From contig NZ_CP016279.1 in the NCBI RefSeq assembly GCF_001542625.1, forward strand, positions 1 through 64,000: 64,000 bases of DNA, given 5' to 3'. Below the pieces are notes generated by a model. The model made no database searches. It saw only the letters and a program-made list of their open reading frames with translations, and was not told the origin of the DNA. Below are positions 1-16,200 of this stretch, piece by piece. The translations under genes and the position numbers were made by a program. Numbering within the stretch: position 1 is the stretch's first letter; the number at the start of each line of letters is the position of its first letter. The stretch comes from Streptomyces griseochromogenes (GTDB lineage Bacteria > Actinomycetota > Actinomycetes > Streptomycetales > Streptomycetaceae).

Positions 1-1998
1 GTGGCTGACGTACCTGCCGATCTTGCCGCAGTGTGGCCACGCGTACTGGAGCAGCTCCTCGGTGAGGGACGCGGCCAGGGTGTCGAGGCAAAAGACGAGC
101 ACTGGATCCGACGCTGCCAGCCGCTCGCGCTGGTCGCGGACACCGCCCTGCTCGCCGTACCGAACGAATTCGCGAAGGGCGTACTGGAAGGCCGTCTCGC
201 GCCGATCGTCAGCGACACCCTGAGCCGCGAGTGCGGCCGCCCCATCCGCATCGCGATCACCGTGGACGACTCCGCCGGCGAGCCGCCGGCTCCCTCGGCG
301 CCCGTACAGCAGCCGCAGCCGCGCTACGAGGAGCCGGAACTGCCCTCCGGACCGTACGAGGGCTACGGCCGGCACCGCGCCGGCGACCACCACCCGGGCG
401 GCGAGCCGCCCGCCCGCGGGGATCAGCTGCACACCACCCGTGGGGACCAGCACCCCCCGTCCCGCGCGGATCAGCTCCCCACCGCCCGCCCCGCGTATCC
501 GTCCGAGTACCAGCGCCCCGAGCCCGGCGCCTGGCCCCGGCCCTCGCAGGACGAGTACGGCTGGCAGCAGCCGCGCCTCGGCTTCCCCGAGCGCGACCCG
601 TACGCCTCGCCGCCGCAGGACGCCTACGGCTCCTCCGGGCCGGACGCCTACGGCTCGCCGGCCCAGGACTACCGCCCGCAGGGCATGGAGCGCCCGCCCT
701 ACGACCAGCCGCGCTCCGAGTACGACGCACCGCGACCGGACTACGACCGCCCGGACTACGACTCCCCGCGCTCCGAGTACGAGCCGTCCCGGGCCGAGTA
801 CGACCAGCGCGACCCCGTCCGCCGCGAGCGGCCCGAGCCGCCCTCCGGTGTCGGCCCGGTGCACCGCGGCGGCCCCGGCCGCCCGGACCTGCCGCCGGCC
901 GCGGGGGGCGGCGCGCCCGGTCCGCAGGCCGCGCCGCCCGCGCCGGCGAGCGGCCCCGGTGAGCCCACCGCCCGGCTGAACCCGAAGTACCTCTTCGACA
1001 CGTTCGTCATCGGCGCCTCCAACCGGTTCGCGCACGCGGCCGCGGTGGCGGTCGCGGAGGCGCCGGCGAAGGCGTACAACCCCCTGTTCATCTACGGGGA
1101 GTCGGGGCTCGGCAAGACGCATCTGCTGCACGCGATCGGGCACTACGCGCGCAGTCTCTACCCGGGCACGCGGGTGCGGTACGTCAGCTCGGAAGAGTTC
1201 ACCAACGAGTTCATCAACTCCATCCGTGACGGCAAGGGCGACAGCTTCCGCAAGCGCTACCGCGAGATGGACATCCTGCTCGTCGACGACATCCAGTTCC
1301 TCGCGGACAAGGAGTCGACGCAGGAGGAGTTCTTCCACACCTTCAACACGCTCCACAACGCCAACAAGCAGATCGTGCTCTCCTCCGACCGGCCGCCCAA
1401 GCAGCTGGTCACGCTGGAGGACCGGCTGCGAAACCGTTTCGAGTGGGGTCTGATCACCGACGTCCAGCCGCCCGAGCTGGAGACGCGCATCGCGATCCTG
1501 CGCAAGAAGGCGGTGCAGGAACAGCTCAACGCCCCGCCGGAGGTACTGGAGTTCATCGCCTCCCGGATCTCGCGGAACATCCGCGAGCTGGAGGGCGCGC
1601 TGATCCGGGTGACCGCGTTCGCCTCGCTCAACCGGCAGCCGGTGGACCTGGGCCTGACCGAGATCGTCCTCAAGGACCTGATTCCCGGCGGCGAGGACTC
1701 CGCCCCCGAGATCACGGCGACGGCCATCATGGCGGCGACCGCCGACTACTTCGGGCTGACGGTGGAAGACCTGTGCGGCACCTCGCGCGGGCGCGCGCTG
1801 GTCACCGCCCGGCAGATCGCGATGTACCTGTGCCGGGAGCTGACCGACCTGTCGCTGCCGAAGATCGGCGCGCAGTTCGGCGGCCGCGACCACACGACCG
1901 TCATGCACGCCGACCGCAAGATCCGGGCGCTGATGGCCGAGCGGCGCTCGATCTACAACCAGGTGACCGAGCTGACGAACCGCATCAAGAACGGCTGA
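1..1998 (+). CDS. dnaA: Chromosomal replication initiator DnaA
   Basis: DnaA binds 9-bp boxes in the adjacent oriC and melts DNA to load the replicative helicase. The 665-residue product opens with GTG at the first base of the window, so its own promoter is outside. Domain I spans about residues 1-95. An unusually long Pro/Tyr/Asp/Gly-rich linker (about 100-330), typical of Streptomyces DnaA, follows. The AAA+ domain has Walker A GESGLGKT at 366-373 and Walker B ILLVDD at 425-430. Domain IV carries the DNA-binding signature [14 protein letters not shown] from about 627. The protein is much longer than E. coli DnaA only because of the linker. Confidence 0.98.
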   Translation: MADVPADLAAVWPRVLEQLLGEGRGQGVEAKDEHWIRRCQPLALVADTALLAVPNEFAKGVLEGRLAPIVSDTLSRECGRPIRIAITVDDSAGEPPAPSAPVQQPQPRYEEPELPSGPYEGYGRHRAGDHHPGGEPPARGDQLHTTRGDQHPPSRADQLPTARPAYPSEYQRPEPGAWPRPSQDEYGWQQPRLGFPERDPYASPPQDAYGSSGPDAYGSPAQDYRPQGMERPPYDQPRSEYDAPRPDYDRPDYDSPRSEYEPSRAEYDQRDPVRRERPEPPSGVGPVHRGGPGRPDLPPAAGGGAPGPQAAPPAPASGPGEPTARLNPKYLFDTFVIGASNRFAHAAAVAVAEAPAKAYNPLFIYGESGLGKTHLLHAIGHYARSLYPGTRVRYVSSEEFTNEFINSIRDGKGDSFRKRYREMDILLVDDIQFLADKESTQEEFFHTFNTLHNANKQIVLSSDRPPKQLVTLEDRLRNRFEWGLITDVQPPELETRIAILRKKAVQEQLNAPPEVLEFIASRISRNIRELEGALIRVTAFASLNRQPVDLGLTEIVLKDLIPGGEDSAPEITATAIMAATADYFGLTVEDLCGTSRGRALVTARQIAMYLCRELTDLSLPKIGAQFGGRDHTTVMHADRKIRALMAERRSIYNQVTELTNRIKNG

Positions 1999-2993
1999 CA
2001 TGCGCTGACACCGGCCGTACGGCAACGCCGAGGGCGCCTTCGGGATACCGCATCCCGGGGGCGCCCTGTCGCTTTCGCGGCACCCACCCGCGCCTCGCCG
2101 GCCGCACGGCTGCCCCGGGTACGGGGGGGCACAGCACGGCTCCGACGGCGGTACAGCACGGATCGGGCGGCGGCACGGCACGGGTCCGACGGCGCTCGGC
2201 GGGCTGTGGAGCGTTGCTCGTTCGCAACCGGCTGTTCGAATCGCTGCCGGGTTACGGCCACTCTCCACAGATTCGCCGACTTTTTTCCGTCCACATCCTG
2301 GGGACTGCCAAGTTGTCCCGAACCGTGTCCACAGGGAGTCTTGGGAAGAGTCGTCCGCCCAGCTCAGCAGCCTGTGGAATCGTGGACGAACGATCTCCAC
2401 AGGCTGTGGACGAAGCGGAGATCCACAGGCTGTGCATGAAGTTGTCCACTGGTAGCCCACAGGCTGGGGCCGGTTGTCCCCAGCGATCTCCAGCTTCTCC
2501 ACATGACTGTCCACTGTTCGGCAACGCGACGCGTCCGCTCACCGCCCCGAGTGAAAGCCGTCACACGAAGGTGCCGGATTGGGGTGTGGGAAACGTGGGT
2601 AAACCTGGGGACGCAGCTGGGGAGAACTGCCCTCGGGCTGTGGGCGGTGTGTGCAGAACTTTCTGTTCTCCACAGAGACACCGAGTTGTCCACCGCCTCC
2701 ACCCACAGGCCCAGTGGACAAAATTCCGGCTCTGAGCTGGGCAAACGAGGTTATCCACGGTATCCACAGGCCCTACTACTACTCCCAACTAGAGAGAGCC
2801 TGGGAATCGCTTTGAAGCGGGGGCTGTGCACAACTCGCTCTCTCGAGCCCGGCTGCCCCTCGGACCGACTTGACCCCGGCAGGCACCTACTGTCAGTGCG
2901 GTGCGTCAGACTGGTCCCCGGTGTCCTTCCCTTCGCAGTGGGCGGTGACACCGAGTCGGAGGACTCAGTAGCAACAGCAGGAGGCGGCTTACG
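1999..2993. other. oriC: Chromosomal origin of replication oriC with clustered DnaA boxes
   Basis: This roughly 1-kb dnaA-dnaN spacer has no credible gene. It is packed with 9-mers fitting the Streptomyces DnaA box (consensus TTGTCCACA with variants) on both strands. Examples are at 2271-2279, 2287-2295, 2325-2333, 2393-2401, 2405-2413 (reverse), 2442-2450, 2495-2503, 2666-2674, 2686-2694, 2714-2722 (reverse), 2751-2759 and 2760-2768. There are at least a dozen, spread between about 2260 and 2830. A short T-rich stretch lies at about 2281-2286. The last 150 bp should hold the dnaN promoter. Position between dnaA and dnaN plus box density make the call secure. Confidence 0.95.
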
Positions 2994-4124
2994 GTGAAGA
3001 TCCGGGTGGAACGCGACGTACTCGCGGAGGCAGTGGCGTGGGCTGCACGCAGCCTCCCGGCCCGTCCGCCGGCGCCTGTCCTCGCCGGCCTCCTGCTGAA
3101 GGCCGAGGACGGCCAGCTGAGCCTGTCGAGCTTCGACTACGAGGTCTCCGCCCGCGTGAGCGTCGAGGCCGAGGTCGACGAGGAGGGCACGGTCCTCGTC
3201 TCCGGCCGCCTGCTCGCCGACATCTCCCGCGCCCTCCCCAACCGTCCGGTGGAGATTTCCACAGACGGTGTACGGGCGACCGTGGTCTGCGGTTCCTCGC
3301 GGTTCACCCTGCACACCCTGCCTGTGGAGGAGTACCCGGCGCTGCCGCAGATGCCGAACGCCACGGGCACCGTCCCCGGCGAGGTCTTCGCCGCCGCCGT
3401 GTCCCAGGTGGCCATCGCGGCCGGCCGTGACGACACGCTGCCCGTCCTCACCGGTGTGCGCATCGAGATCGAGGGCGACACGGTCACCCTGGCCTCCACC
3501 GACCGCTACCGCTTCGCGGTCCGCGAGTTCCTGTGGAAGCCGGAGAACCCGGAGGCCTCCGCCGTCGCCCTGGTCCCGGCGAAGACGCTGCTGGACACCG
3601 CCAAGTCGCTGGGCGCGGGTGACAGCGTCACGCTGGCGCTCTCCGGCTCCGGCGCCGGCGAGGGCCTGATCGGCTTCGAGGGCGCGGGCCGCCGGACGAC
3701 CACGCGTCTGCTCGAGGGCGACCTGCCGAAGTACCGCACGCTGTTCCCGACCGAGTTCAACTCCGTCGCCGTGATCGAGACCGCCCCCTTCGTGGAGGCC
3801 GTCAAGCGTGTGGCCCTGGTCGCCGAGCGGAACACCCCGGTGCGGCTGAGCTTCGAACAGGGTGTGCTGATCCTGGAGGCCGGCTCCAGCGACGATGCAC
3901 AGGCTGTGGAAAGGGTTGACGCGCAGCTGGAGGGCGACGACATCTCGATCGCCTTCAACCCGACCTTCCTGCTGGACGGTCTGAGCGCCATCGACTCTCC
4001 GGTGGCCCAGCTGTCGTTCACGACGTCCACCAAGCCCGCGCTGCTCAGTGGGAAGCCGGCGCTGGACGCGGAGGCGGACGAGGCCTACAAGTACCTGATC
4101 ATGCCGGTGCGGCTGAGCGGCTGA
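2994..4124 (+). CDS. dnaN: DNA polymerase III beta sliding clamp
   Basis: DnaN forms the ring-shaped clamp that tethers the replicative polymerase to DNA. The 376-residue product has the usual length and three-fold repeated clamp fold, starting MKIRVERDVLAEAVAW and ending in a YLIMPVRL-type tail that forms the partner-binding pocket. The GTG start at 2994 is preceded by a GGAGG-like site around 2979-2984. It sits directly after oriC as in most actinobacteria. A perfect DnaA-box sequence (TTGTCCACA, 4128-4136) follows three bases after the stop codon. Confidence 0.97.
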   Translation: MKIRVERDVLAEAVAWAARSLPARPPAPVLAGLLLKAEDGQLSLSSFDYEVSARVSVEAEVDEEGTVLVSGRLLADISRALPNRPVEISTDGVRATVVCGSSRFTLHTLPVEEYPALPQMPNATGTVPGEVFAAAVSQVAIAAGRDDTLPVLTGVRIEIEGDTVTLASTDRYRFAVREFLWKPENPEASAVALVPAKTLLDTAKSLGAGDSVTLALSGSGAGEGLIGFEGAGRRTTTRLLEGDLPKYRTLFPTEFNSVAVIETAPFVEAVKRVALVAERNTPVRLSFEQGVLILEAGSSDDAQAVERVDAQLEGDDISIAFNPTFLLDGLSAIDSPVAQLSFTTSTKPALLSGKPALDAEADEAYKYLIMPVRLSG

Positions 4125-4412
4125 TTGTTGTCCACAGCGCCGGTTGCCTTTGTGGGTGGCCGGCGCTGTGGCCGGTCCGGGGGCGGGTCGCTCGCCCGCG
4201 TTCGCGGGGTGCCACTGCTCCGACCCGTGCCGCCCCAGAGGCACGCTGCCCGCAGCCAGGCGGTCGGCCGTCGGCGCCGTGCGGGATTCCGCAGGTCAGG
4301 CCGTACGCATGAGCGCGTATGCCCACAGCTGTGCATGGAGGGCCGGGACTAGGCTCGGCCCCGGGTACGCAAGTGCCCCACACGCCACACAGCAACCTAA
4401 GGAACACAACTG

Positions 4413-5288
4413 ATGGAGCTCGGTCTCGTCGGCCTCGGCAAGATGGGCGGCAACATGCGCGAGCGGATCCGCCGCGCGGGCCACACCGTCATCGGATACG
4501 ACCGCAACGCCGACCTCGCGGATGTCCACAGCCTGGAAGAACTTGTGGGCAAGCTGAGCGGGCCGCGCGTCGTCTGGGTGATGGTCCCGGCCGGCGAGCC
4601 CACCCAGACCACCATCGACCGGCTCGCCGAGCTGCTGGAGCCCGGCGACGTGGTCGTGGACGGCGGCAACTCCCGCTGGACGGACGACGAGAAGCACGCC
4701 GAGGAGCTCGCCGCCCAGGGCATAGGCTTCGTCGACTGCGGCGTCTCCGGCGGCGTCTGGGGCCTGGAGAACGGGTACGCGCTGATGTACGGCGGCGACG
4801 CCGAGAATGTCGCCAAGGTGCAGCCGGTCTTCGACGCGCTCAAGCCGGAGGGCGACTTCGGCGCGGTGCACGCCGGCAAGGTCGGCGCGGGCCACTTCGC
4901 GAAAATGGTCCACAACGGCATCGAGTACGCGATGATGCAGGCTTATGCCGAGGGCTGGGAGCTGCTGGAGAAGGTCGACTCCGTCACGGACGTCCGTGAG
5001 GTCTTCCGCTCCTGGCAGGAGGGCACGGTCATCCGGTCCTGGCTGCTGGACCTCGCGGTGAACGCGCTGGACGAGGACGAGCACCTGGACGAGCTGCGCG
5101 GTTATGCACAGGACTCCGGTGAGGGACGCTGGACTGTGGAAGCCGCCATCGACAACGCGGTGCCGCTTCCCGCGATCACCGCGTCGCTGTTCGCGCGGTT
5201 CGCCTCCCGGCAGGAGGACTCGCCGCAGATGAAGATGATCGCCGCGCTGCGCAACCAGTTCGGCGGCCATGCCGTAGAGAAGAAGTAA
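4413..5288 (+). CDS. gnd: 6-phosphogluconate dehydrogenase, decarboxylating, short (GntZ/YqeC-like) type
   Basis: The enzyme oxidises and decarboxylates 6-phosphogluconate to ribulose 5-phosphate in the oxidative pentose phosphate pathway. The N-terminus has the Rossmann motif GLGKMGGNM (about residues 7-15). Further on are [12 protein letters not shown] and [13 protein letters not shown], which match the family's substrate and catalytic (Lys, Asn, Glu) segments. At 291 residues it belongs to the short class, usually NAD-dependent, not the roughly 470-residue NADP class. ATG at 4413 follows AAGGAA. Its place between dnaN and recF is a known Streptomyces arrangement. The upstream gap 4125-4412 should hold its promoter. 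Confidence 0.93.
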   Translation: MELGLVGLGKMGGNMRERIRRAGHTVIGYDRNADLADVHSLEELVGKLSGPRVVWVMVPAGEPTQTTIDRLAELLEPGDVVVDGGNSRWTDDEKHAEELAAQGIGFVDCGVSGGVWGLENGYALMYGGDAENVAKVQPVFDALKPEGDFGAVHAGKVGAGHFAKMVHNGIEYAMMQAYAEGWELLEKVDSVTDVREVFRSWQEGTVIRSWLLDLAVNALDEDEHLDELRGYAQDSGEGRWTVEAAIDNAVPLPAITASLFARFASRQEDSPQMKMIAALRNQFGGHAVEKK

Positions 5289-5341
5289 TCCACAGGTTCG
5301 CCAAGCGGTCCACAATCCCTGGGGGAGGTCGGCGCACGACC

Positions 5342-6463
5342 ATGCACGTCACGCATCTTTCGCTGGCCGACTTCCGCTCGTACGCCCGGGTCGAGGTCCC
5401 GCTCGATCCGGGCGTCACCGCTTTCGTCGGTCCCAACGGGCAGGGCAAGACCAATCTGGTCGAGGCGGTCGGCTATCTCTCCACCCTCGGCAGCCACCGC
5501 GTCGCCTCCGACGCTCCCCTGGTCCGTATGGGTGCCGAGCGGGCCGTCATCCGGGCGCAGGTCAGGCAGGGTGAGCGGCAGCAGCTGGTCGAGCTGGAGC
5601 TGAATCCAGGCAAGGCCAACCGGGCTCGTATCAACCGGTCCTCGCAGGTCAGGCCGAGGGACGTGCTGGGGATCGTACGGACCGTGCTGTTCGCGCCCGA
5701 GGATCTCGCGCTGGTGAAGGGGGATCCGGGTGAGCGGCGCCGGTTCCTGGACGAGCTGATCACCGCGCGCTCCCCGCGCATGGCCGGTGTGCGGTCCGAC
5801 TACGAGCGCGTCCTCAAGCAGCGCAACACGCTCCTGAAGACAGCCGCGCTGGCCCGCCGTCACGGTGGTCGTTCCATGGACCTGTCCACGCTCGACGTGT
5901 GGGACCAGCACCTCGCGCGCGCGGGCGCCGAGGTGCTCGCCCGGCGTCTGGACCTGATCGCCGCGCTTCAGCCGCTGGCCGACAAGGCGTACGAGCAGCT
6001 GGCTCCCGGCGGCGGTCCGATCGTGCTGGAGTACAAGCCGTCGGCGCCTGGCGAGGCGCACACGCGCGAGGACCTCTACGCCCAGCTGATGGCGGCCCTG
6101 ACGGAGGCGCGCAAGCAAGAGATCGAGCGGGGCGTCACCCTGATAGGCCCGCACCGGGACGATGTGCTTCTCAGACTCGGTCAGCTGCCCGCCAAGGGGT
6201 ACGCGTCTCATGGCGAGTCCTGGTCCTACGCCCTCGCGCTGCGTCTGGCCTCGTACGATCTGCTGCGCGCGGAGGGCAACGAGCCGGTGCTGATCCTGGA
6301 CGACGTCTTCGCGGAGCTGGACGCCCGCCGCCGTGAGCGGCTGGCCGAGCTCGTCGCGCCCGGTGAGCAGGTGCTGGTCACCGCAGCTGTGGACGACGAC
6401 GTACCGGGCGTGCTGATCGGCGCGCGTTATGCGGTGGCCGACGGGACGGTGGAGCGCGTATGA
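5342..6463 (+). CDS. recF: DNA replication and repair protein RecF
   Basis: RecF is an SMC-like ATPase that, with RecO and RecR, loads RecA at gaps in stalled forks. The 373-residue protein has Walker A GPNGQGKT at residues 30-37. Near the C-terminus are an ABC-type region and the Walker B/D-loop [19 protein letters not shown]. It ends with ATGA overlapping the DUF721 gene, so the two are translationally coupled. The 53-bp gap after gnd contains a TCCACAGG sequence (5289-5296), a partial DnaA-box match. Confidence 0.97.
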   Translation: MHVTHLSLADFRSYARVEVPLDPGVTAFVGPNGQGKTNLVEAVGYLSTLGSHRVASDAPLVRMGAERAVIRAQVRQGERQQLVELELNPGKANRARINRSSQVRPRDVLGIVRTVLFAPEDLALVKGDPGERRRFLDELITARSPRMAGVRSDYERVLKQRNTLLKTAALARRHGGRSMDLSTLDVWDQHLARAGAEVLARRLDLIAALQPLADKAYEQLAPGGGPIVLEYKPSAPGEAHTREDLYAQLMAALTEARKQEIERGVTLIGPHRDDVLLRLGQLPAKGYASHGESWSYALALRLASYDLLRAEGNEPVLILDDVFAELDARRRERLAELVAPGEQVLVTAAVDDDVPGVLIGARYAVADGTVERV

Positions 6464-7041
6464 GCACCGGTGAATCCGCCTCCGAGAACGCGGAGAACCC
6501 AAAGGGCTCGAAGGGCTCGAAGGGCCCGAAGAAGGCTCCGGAGCCCTCCGGTGTCGACCTCGCGCGCGTGGCGTTGCGCGCCGCCAAGGAGCAGGCACGC
6601 GCGCGTGGGGACGCGGCGCGGCAGAAGAAGCAGGCGCGGCGCGGCGGCGGTCTGCGTTCCGGTGCGCGCGCCGACGGTCGCGACCCGATGGCGCTCGGCG
6701 CGGCGATCAACCGGCTGATCAACGAGCGCGGCTGGGAGACACCGGCCGCGGTGGGCGGTGTCATGGGCCGCTGGCCGCAGATCGTCGGCGAGGATCTGGC
6801 CAAGCACTGCGTGCCGCAGAAGTACGACGAGGACGAGCGGGTGCTGTCGGTGCAGTGCGACTCGACGGCGTGGGCGACCCAGCTGCGGCTGCTCGCCCCG
6901 ACGCTGGTCGCCCGCCTGAACGAGGACCTCGGGCACGGTACGGTCCGGCTGCTCAAGGTCAACGGTCCTGGGGGTCCCGCCCGGCGTTACGGCCCCCTGC
7001 GGGCTCCGGGGAGCACGGGTCCCGGCGATACCTACGGGTGA
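6460..7041 (+). CDS. DUF721 (DciA-like) family protein
   Basis: A 193-residue protein with a basic, low-complexity N-terminus (Lys/Ser-rich then Arg/Ala-rich, about 1-70). A conserved C-terminal DUF721 domain follows (about 75-165), including [15 protein letters not shown] and a segment [18 protein letters not shown]. Proteins of this family located next to recF and gyrB are related to DciA, which acts on the replicative helicase in bacteria lacking DnaC. That function is family knowledge, not shown here. The ATG overlaps the recF stop (ATGA). Confidence 0.9.
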   Translation: MSTGESASENAENPKGSKGSKGPKKAPEPSGVDLARVALRAAKEQARARGDAARQKKQARRGGGLRSGARADGRDPMALGAAINRLINERGWETPAAVGGVMGRWPQIVGEDLAKHCVPQKYDEDERVLSVQCDSTAWATQLRLLAPTLVARLNEDLGHGTVRLLKVNGPGGPARRYGPLRAPGSTGPGDTYG

Positions 7042-9484
<2,443 letters not shown>

Positions 9485-9526
9485 GTCGGTCTCAGCTGAC
9501 CGCACCAGGAAGGATCTTCACCAGCA

Positions 9527-12124
<2,598 letters not shown>

Positions 12125-12142
12125 CACGAGGAGTGAGTCATC

Positions 12143-12871
12143 GTGAGCGGAGCCACGGGCGCTGGATCGGCCGGTACCTCGACGGGTACGGAAACGGACG
12201 GCGGCGGCCGTGGCTCCGCCGCGCGTGCGGCGGATCCGCACACCACCCAGCTGCGCAAGATCGACGCAGGCAAGGCCGACTCACCCTCGCCCGATGCTCA
12301 TGGACCCCAGGGGGGAACTGTGACGGACACCCGCGGCCCGCAGACCCAGCCCGGCCCGGCGGAGGGGCAGGCCTCCCCGCTGCCCGGTGAGCGGCGCCCC
12401 GAGCAGCCCGCGGGGCCCTATCACCCGCCGCAGGCCTATCCGGCGCAGGCTCCGACGGGCGCCGTACGCCGGCCGCGCACCGGCGCGAAGACCGCTCCGC
12501 GCACCCGCAAGGCCCGGCTCCGCGTCGCCAAGGCCGACCCGTGGTCGGTCATGAAGGTCAGCTTTCTGCTCTCCATCGCGCTCGGCATCTGCACGATCGT
12601 CGCCTCGGCGGTGCTGTGGATGGTCATGGACGCGATGGGTGTGTTCTCGACGGTCGGCGGCACCATCTCGGAGGCGACCGGCTCCAACGAGGCGAACGGC
12701 TTCGACCTCCAGGCTTTCCTCTCCCTCCCGCACGTTCTGACGTTCACGTCGATCATCGCGGTGATCGACGTGGTCCTCGCGACGGCTCTGGCCACCCTCG
12801 GCGCGTTCATCTACAACCTGTCCGCGGGCTTCGTGGGCGGCATCGAGCTGACGCTGGCCGAGGACGAGTGA
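12143..12871 (+). CDS. DUF3566 membrane protein downstream of gyrA
   Basis: A 242-residue protein with a long disordered N-terminal half (Gly/Pro/Ala-rich, about 1-125). A conserved C-terminal DUF3566 domain has two predicted transmembrane segments, about 140-160 (SFLLSIALGICTIVASAVLW) and about 195-225. Between them lies the conserved stretch around DAMGVFSTVGGTISEATG. It starts with GTG 18 bases after gyrA and is likely in its operon. The location after gyrA is conserved in actinobacteria. The function is not established. Confidence 0.88.
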   Translation: MSGATGAGSAGTSTGTETDGGGRGSAARAADPHTTQLRKIDAGKADSPSPDAHGPQGGTVTDTRGPQTQPGPAEGQASPLPGERRPEQPAGPYHPPQAYPAQAPTGAVRRPRTGAKTAPRTRKARLRVAKADPWSVMKVSFLLSIALGICTIVASAVLWMVMDAMGVFSTVGGTISEATGSNEANGFDLQAFLSLPHVLTFTSIIAVIDVVLATALATLGAFIYNLSAGFVGGIELTLAEDE

Positions 12872-12983
12872 CCCCACCTGCCGCCCCCTGCTGACGGTCC
12901 CCCGACAACCGATTTTGGGACTGCCCCCCTCGTGCGCTAATCTTCAGGAGTCAGCGCGCGGGACACACACCGCACAGCGCGGC

Positions 12984-13057
12984 GGGGCTATAGCTCAGTT
13001 GGTTAGAGCGCATCCCTGATAAGGATGAGGCCACAGGTTCAAATCCTGTTAGCCCCA
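12984..13057 (+). tRNA. tRNA-Ile(GAT)
   Basis: A 74-nt cloverleaf. The acceptor GGGGCTA pairs with TAGCCCC (13050-13056) and A is the discriminator. The D-arm contains AGCTCAGTTGGTTAGAGC. The anticodon loop CTGATAA gives GAT. The T-arm contains GGTTCAAATCC. CCA is not encoded. A strong hairpin follows. Confidence 0.97.
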
Positions 13058-13066
13058 CAGTACGAA

Positions 13067-13097
13067 GACCCCCGGTCCAGATGGACCGGGGGTCTTT
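13067..13097 (+). terminator. Rho-independent terminator of tRNA-Ile
   Basis: A perfect 12-bp inverted repeat (GACCCCCGGTCC at 13067-13078, GGACCGGGGGTC at 13083-13094) with a 4-base loop and a short T run, ten bases after the tRNA. A similar hairpin with the same outer arm occurs at 20068-20100. Confidence 0.85.
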
Positions 13098-13290
13098 CGC
13101 GTGTGCGGATGCCTGCATGGTTCCGAGCACACATGCATACGTGGATTCCGCTTCACGACACGAAAAAAGGCCCGATCGCTGGCGACGGGGGATGCACCAG
13201 CGATCGGGCTATGGCCAAGGGTAACAAGGTTGTCGGGACTGTGGGAGGCAACGGGACGTAATGGCCAGGTAGTTGGCTGATCTTGATCGG

Positions 13291-16200
13291 TCAGCGGGGG
13301 CACGGGGGGTCGTACGACAGACGGGTCAGGTACTCGTGCCACTTCTGCGGGGTCATGACGCCGCTGGTGACCGCGCAGATGTGGCGGATGGCCTCGTCGG
13401 CGTCCAGACGCCACAGCCGGACCGTGTCCGCGCCGCTCGACACCCCGAGCACACGGCTGTTGGGGCTGAAGGACAGGAAATTTCCCGTCTTGGCGTAGGG
13501 GCTCATCGACTGGCCGATCGGCCTCGCCGCGGAGGGGCGGGTGACGTTCCAGAGCCGGATCGTGTTGTCGTCGCCGCCGCTCGCCAGGGTCTGGCCGTCC
13601 GCGGTGAAGGTCAGCGAGGTGACCGCCTCGGTGTGGCCGGTCAGGGAGGCGCCGAGCGCGGTCGCCGCCCGGGGGTCGGTGACGTCCCAGAGCCGTACGG
13701 TGTCGTCGTCGCTGCCGCTGGCGAGGGTGTGCCCGTCCGGGCTGTAGGCGAGCGCGTTGACCGGGGCGGAGTGCTCGGTGAGCGGATGGCCGAGCGGGGT
13801 GACGCGGGCGGGGTCGGCGACGTTCCACATCCGGATGGTGCGGTCCGCGCTGCCGCTGGCGAGGGTGTGCCCGTCCGGGCTGAAGACGAGGGCGTTGATG
13901 TAGCCCCGGTGCCCGGAGAGCGGCTTGCCGAGCGGGACGGTACGGGCGGGGTCGGTGACGTTCCACAGCTGGATGGTGTGGTCGCCGTAGACGGTGGCCA
14001 GGGTCCGTCCGTCCGGGCTGTACGCCAGCGCGTGGGTGCCCGCGAAGCGGGTGCGCAGGCCGAGGAGCGGCCCGGTGAGGACCGGACGGGCCGGGTCGCC
14101 CACGTTCCACAGGTACAGCCTCGCCTTGCCGTTCAGCACCGCGAGGGTATGGCCGTCGGGGGAGAAGACGATCGAACGCTGGCCGCCGTCCGCTTCCATG
14201 AACGGCCTGCCCAGCGCCACGGGCCGGTCGGGCGCCGCCGCGTTCCACAGCCGGATCCTGCCGTCGCGCGCGGCCGTGGCGAGCACCTTGCCGTCCGGCC
14301 GGAACGCCGCGCTGCGGCCGATCATGTCCGACGTCGGGATCGACCAGAGGCGGACCTTGCTGTCACCGCTGCCGGTGGCGAGGGTGTGTCCGTCGGGGCT
14401 GAACCCCAGGGCGTACATCTCGCCGCTGCTGCCCACGAGCGGCTGGCCGACCTGGGAGGGGGAGGCGGGGTCGGCGACGTTCCACAGGCTGGCCGTGCTG
14501 TCCGCGCTGGCGGCGGCGAGCCGGTCGCCGTCGGGACTGAAGGCCACGGACCAGATGGGGCCGGTGTGGCCGGTCAGCGGTGAGCCGATCGGTGCCGCGC
14601 GCTGTGGGTCGGCGACGTTCCACAGCCGGATGGTGTCGTCCGCGCTGCCGCTGGCCAGGGTGCGCCCGTCGGGGCTGAAGGCCACCGAGTGCACGAGGTC
14701 CGTGTGGCCGGTCAGCACCGTGCGCAGGGGTTCGGGCCGGCGCGGGTCGGCCGTGTTCCACAGCCGGACGGTGTCGTCGTCGCCGCCCGCCGCGAGGGTG
14801 TGTCCGTCGGGGCTGAAGGCCACGCAGCGCACCGGGGCGGTGTGGCCGCCCAGCGTGGCGAGCGGCTTCGGCCGGCGCGGGTCGGCCACGTTCCACAGGC
14901 GTACGGTGCGGTCCTCGCTCGCGGAGGCCAGCGTGTGCCCGTCCGGGCTGAAGGCGACCAGGTAGATCGTGCCCTTGTGGCCGGTCAGCGGCGCGCCGAG
15001 CGGGGAGGGGCGGGCGGGGTCGGTCACGTCCCACAGCCGGATCGTGCCGTCGTCGCCGGCGCTGGCCAGGGTGTGCCCGTCGGGGCTGAAGACGGCGCTG
15101 CTCACCCAGCTGGTGTGTCCGGTGAGGGGCTTGCCCAGGGGCTTGGGGTGGCTGCGGTCGGCCACGTTCCACAGCCGGACGGTCCGGTCGTAGCTGGCCG
15201 TGGCCAGGGTCTTGCCGTCGGGGCTGAAGGAGGTGAGGTAGACGGCGCCGGTGTGGCCGAGCAGCGGGGTGGCCAGCGGCGCGTTGACGATCGAGATCAG
15301 CCGGCTGTACGCCCCCTTGTCGTCCGGCCGCAGATCGTGGGCCACCAGATCGAGCTGGGCGGCCAGCGACGGGTCCGTGTGCTGGACCCGGTCCGCCTCG
15401 GCGAGCACCTGTTCGAACACGGCGTCGTCCCGCTGCTGCCACGCGACCACCGCCGAACCCGCGGCCAGCACGGCGAGCACGACCAGCGCCGTCACCGCGG
15501 CGCGGCTGATCAGGACCGTGCGCCTGCGCAGCCTGACCGAGGCGGCCAGGAACTGCACCGCGCTGCGGGTCAGATAGGTGTCCCCGGCGGACTTCGCCCA
15601 GCTGCGGGCCTGTTCCAGCCGGGAGCCGCGGTACAGGAGCGAGCTGTCCCGGTCCGAGACCTCCCAGGCCCGCCCGTCCTCCTCCAGCCGCTGGCGCAGC
15701 AGATGGTCGCCCCGGTCCTCGTCGATCCAGTGGCGCAGCCGGGGCCAGGCGTGCAGCAGGGCCTCGTGGGTGATCTCCACGGTCTCCGCGTCGAGGGTCA
15801 CCAGACGGGCGCGTACCAGCGTCTCCAGCGACTCCTCGGTCTTGCCGGGGTCCGCCGACTCCTGGGCCAGCTGGCGGCGGGTGCCCCGTCTGCGGGTGGC
15901 CTGGGTGTCCTCGCCCAGCCGGACCAGACGCAGCAGGAGCAGCCGGGCGGCCGTGCGGGCGGCGGGGTCGAGGCTGGTCCAGGCGCGTTCGGCGGTCGCC
16001 GCCACCGCGCCCTGGATGCCGCCCGCCGCGCGGTAGCCCGCCAGGGTCAGCCGTCCCCCCTTGCGGCGCTGCCAGGTGGCGAGCAGGGCGTGGGACAGGA
16101 GCGGGAGCACTCCGGCGTCGTGGGCCCCGCGCGGGCCGTCGGCGCTCACTTCGCGCACGATCAGCTCGGCCAGCCCGGGTTCCAGCTCCAGGCCCACGGC

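Noticed and set aside
2751..4244. A 497-codon leftward open frame across dnaN
   Set aside because: It is antisense to an unambiguous dnaN gene; its composition (long His/Gly/Arg/Gln-rich text without motifs) is the usual by-product of high third-position GC.
13600..15250. Regular DNA repeat about every 135-140 bp, at first sight CRISPR- or minisatellite-like
   Set aside because: The period equals one WD40 blade in the coding frame, units are divergent, and there are no spacers of uniform length. No CRISPR array is present in the window.
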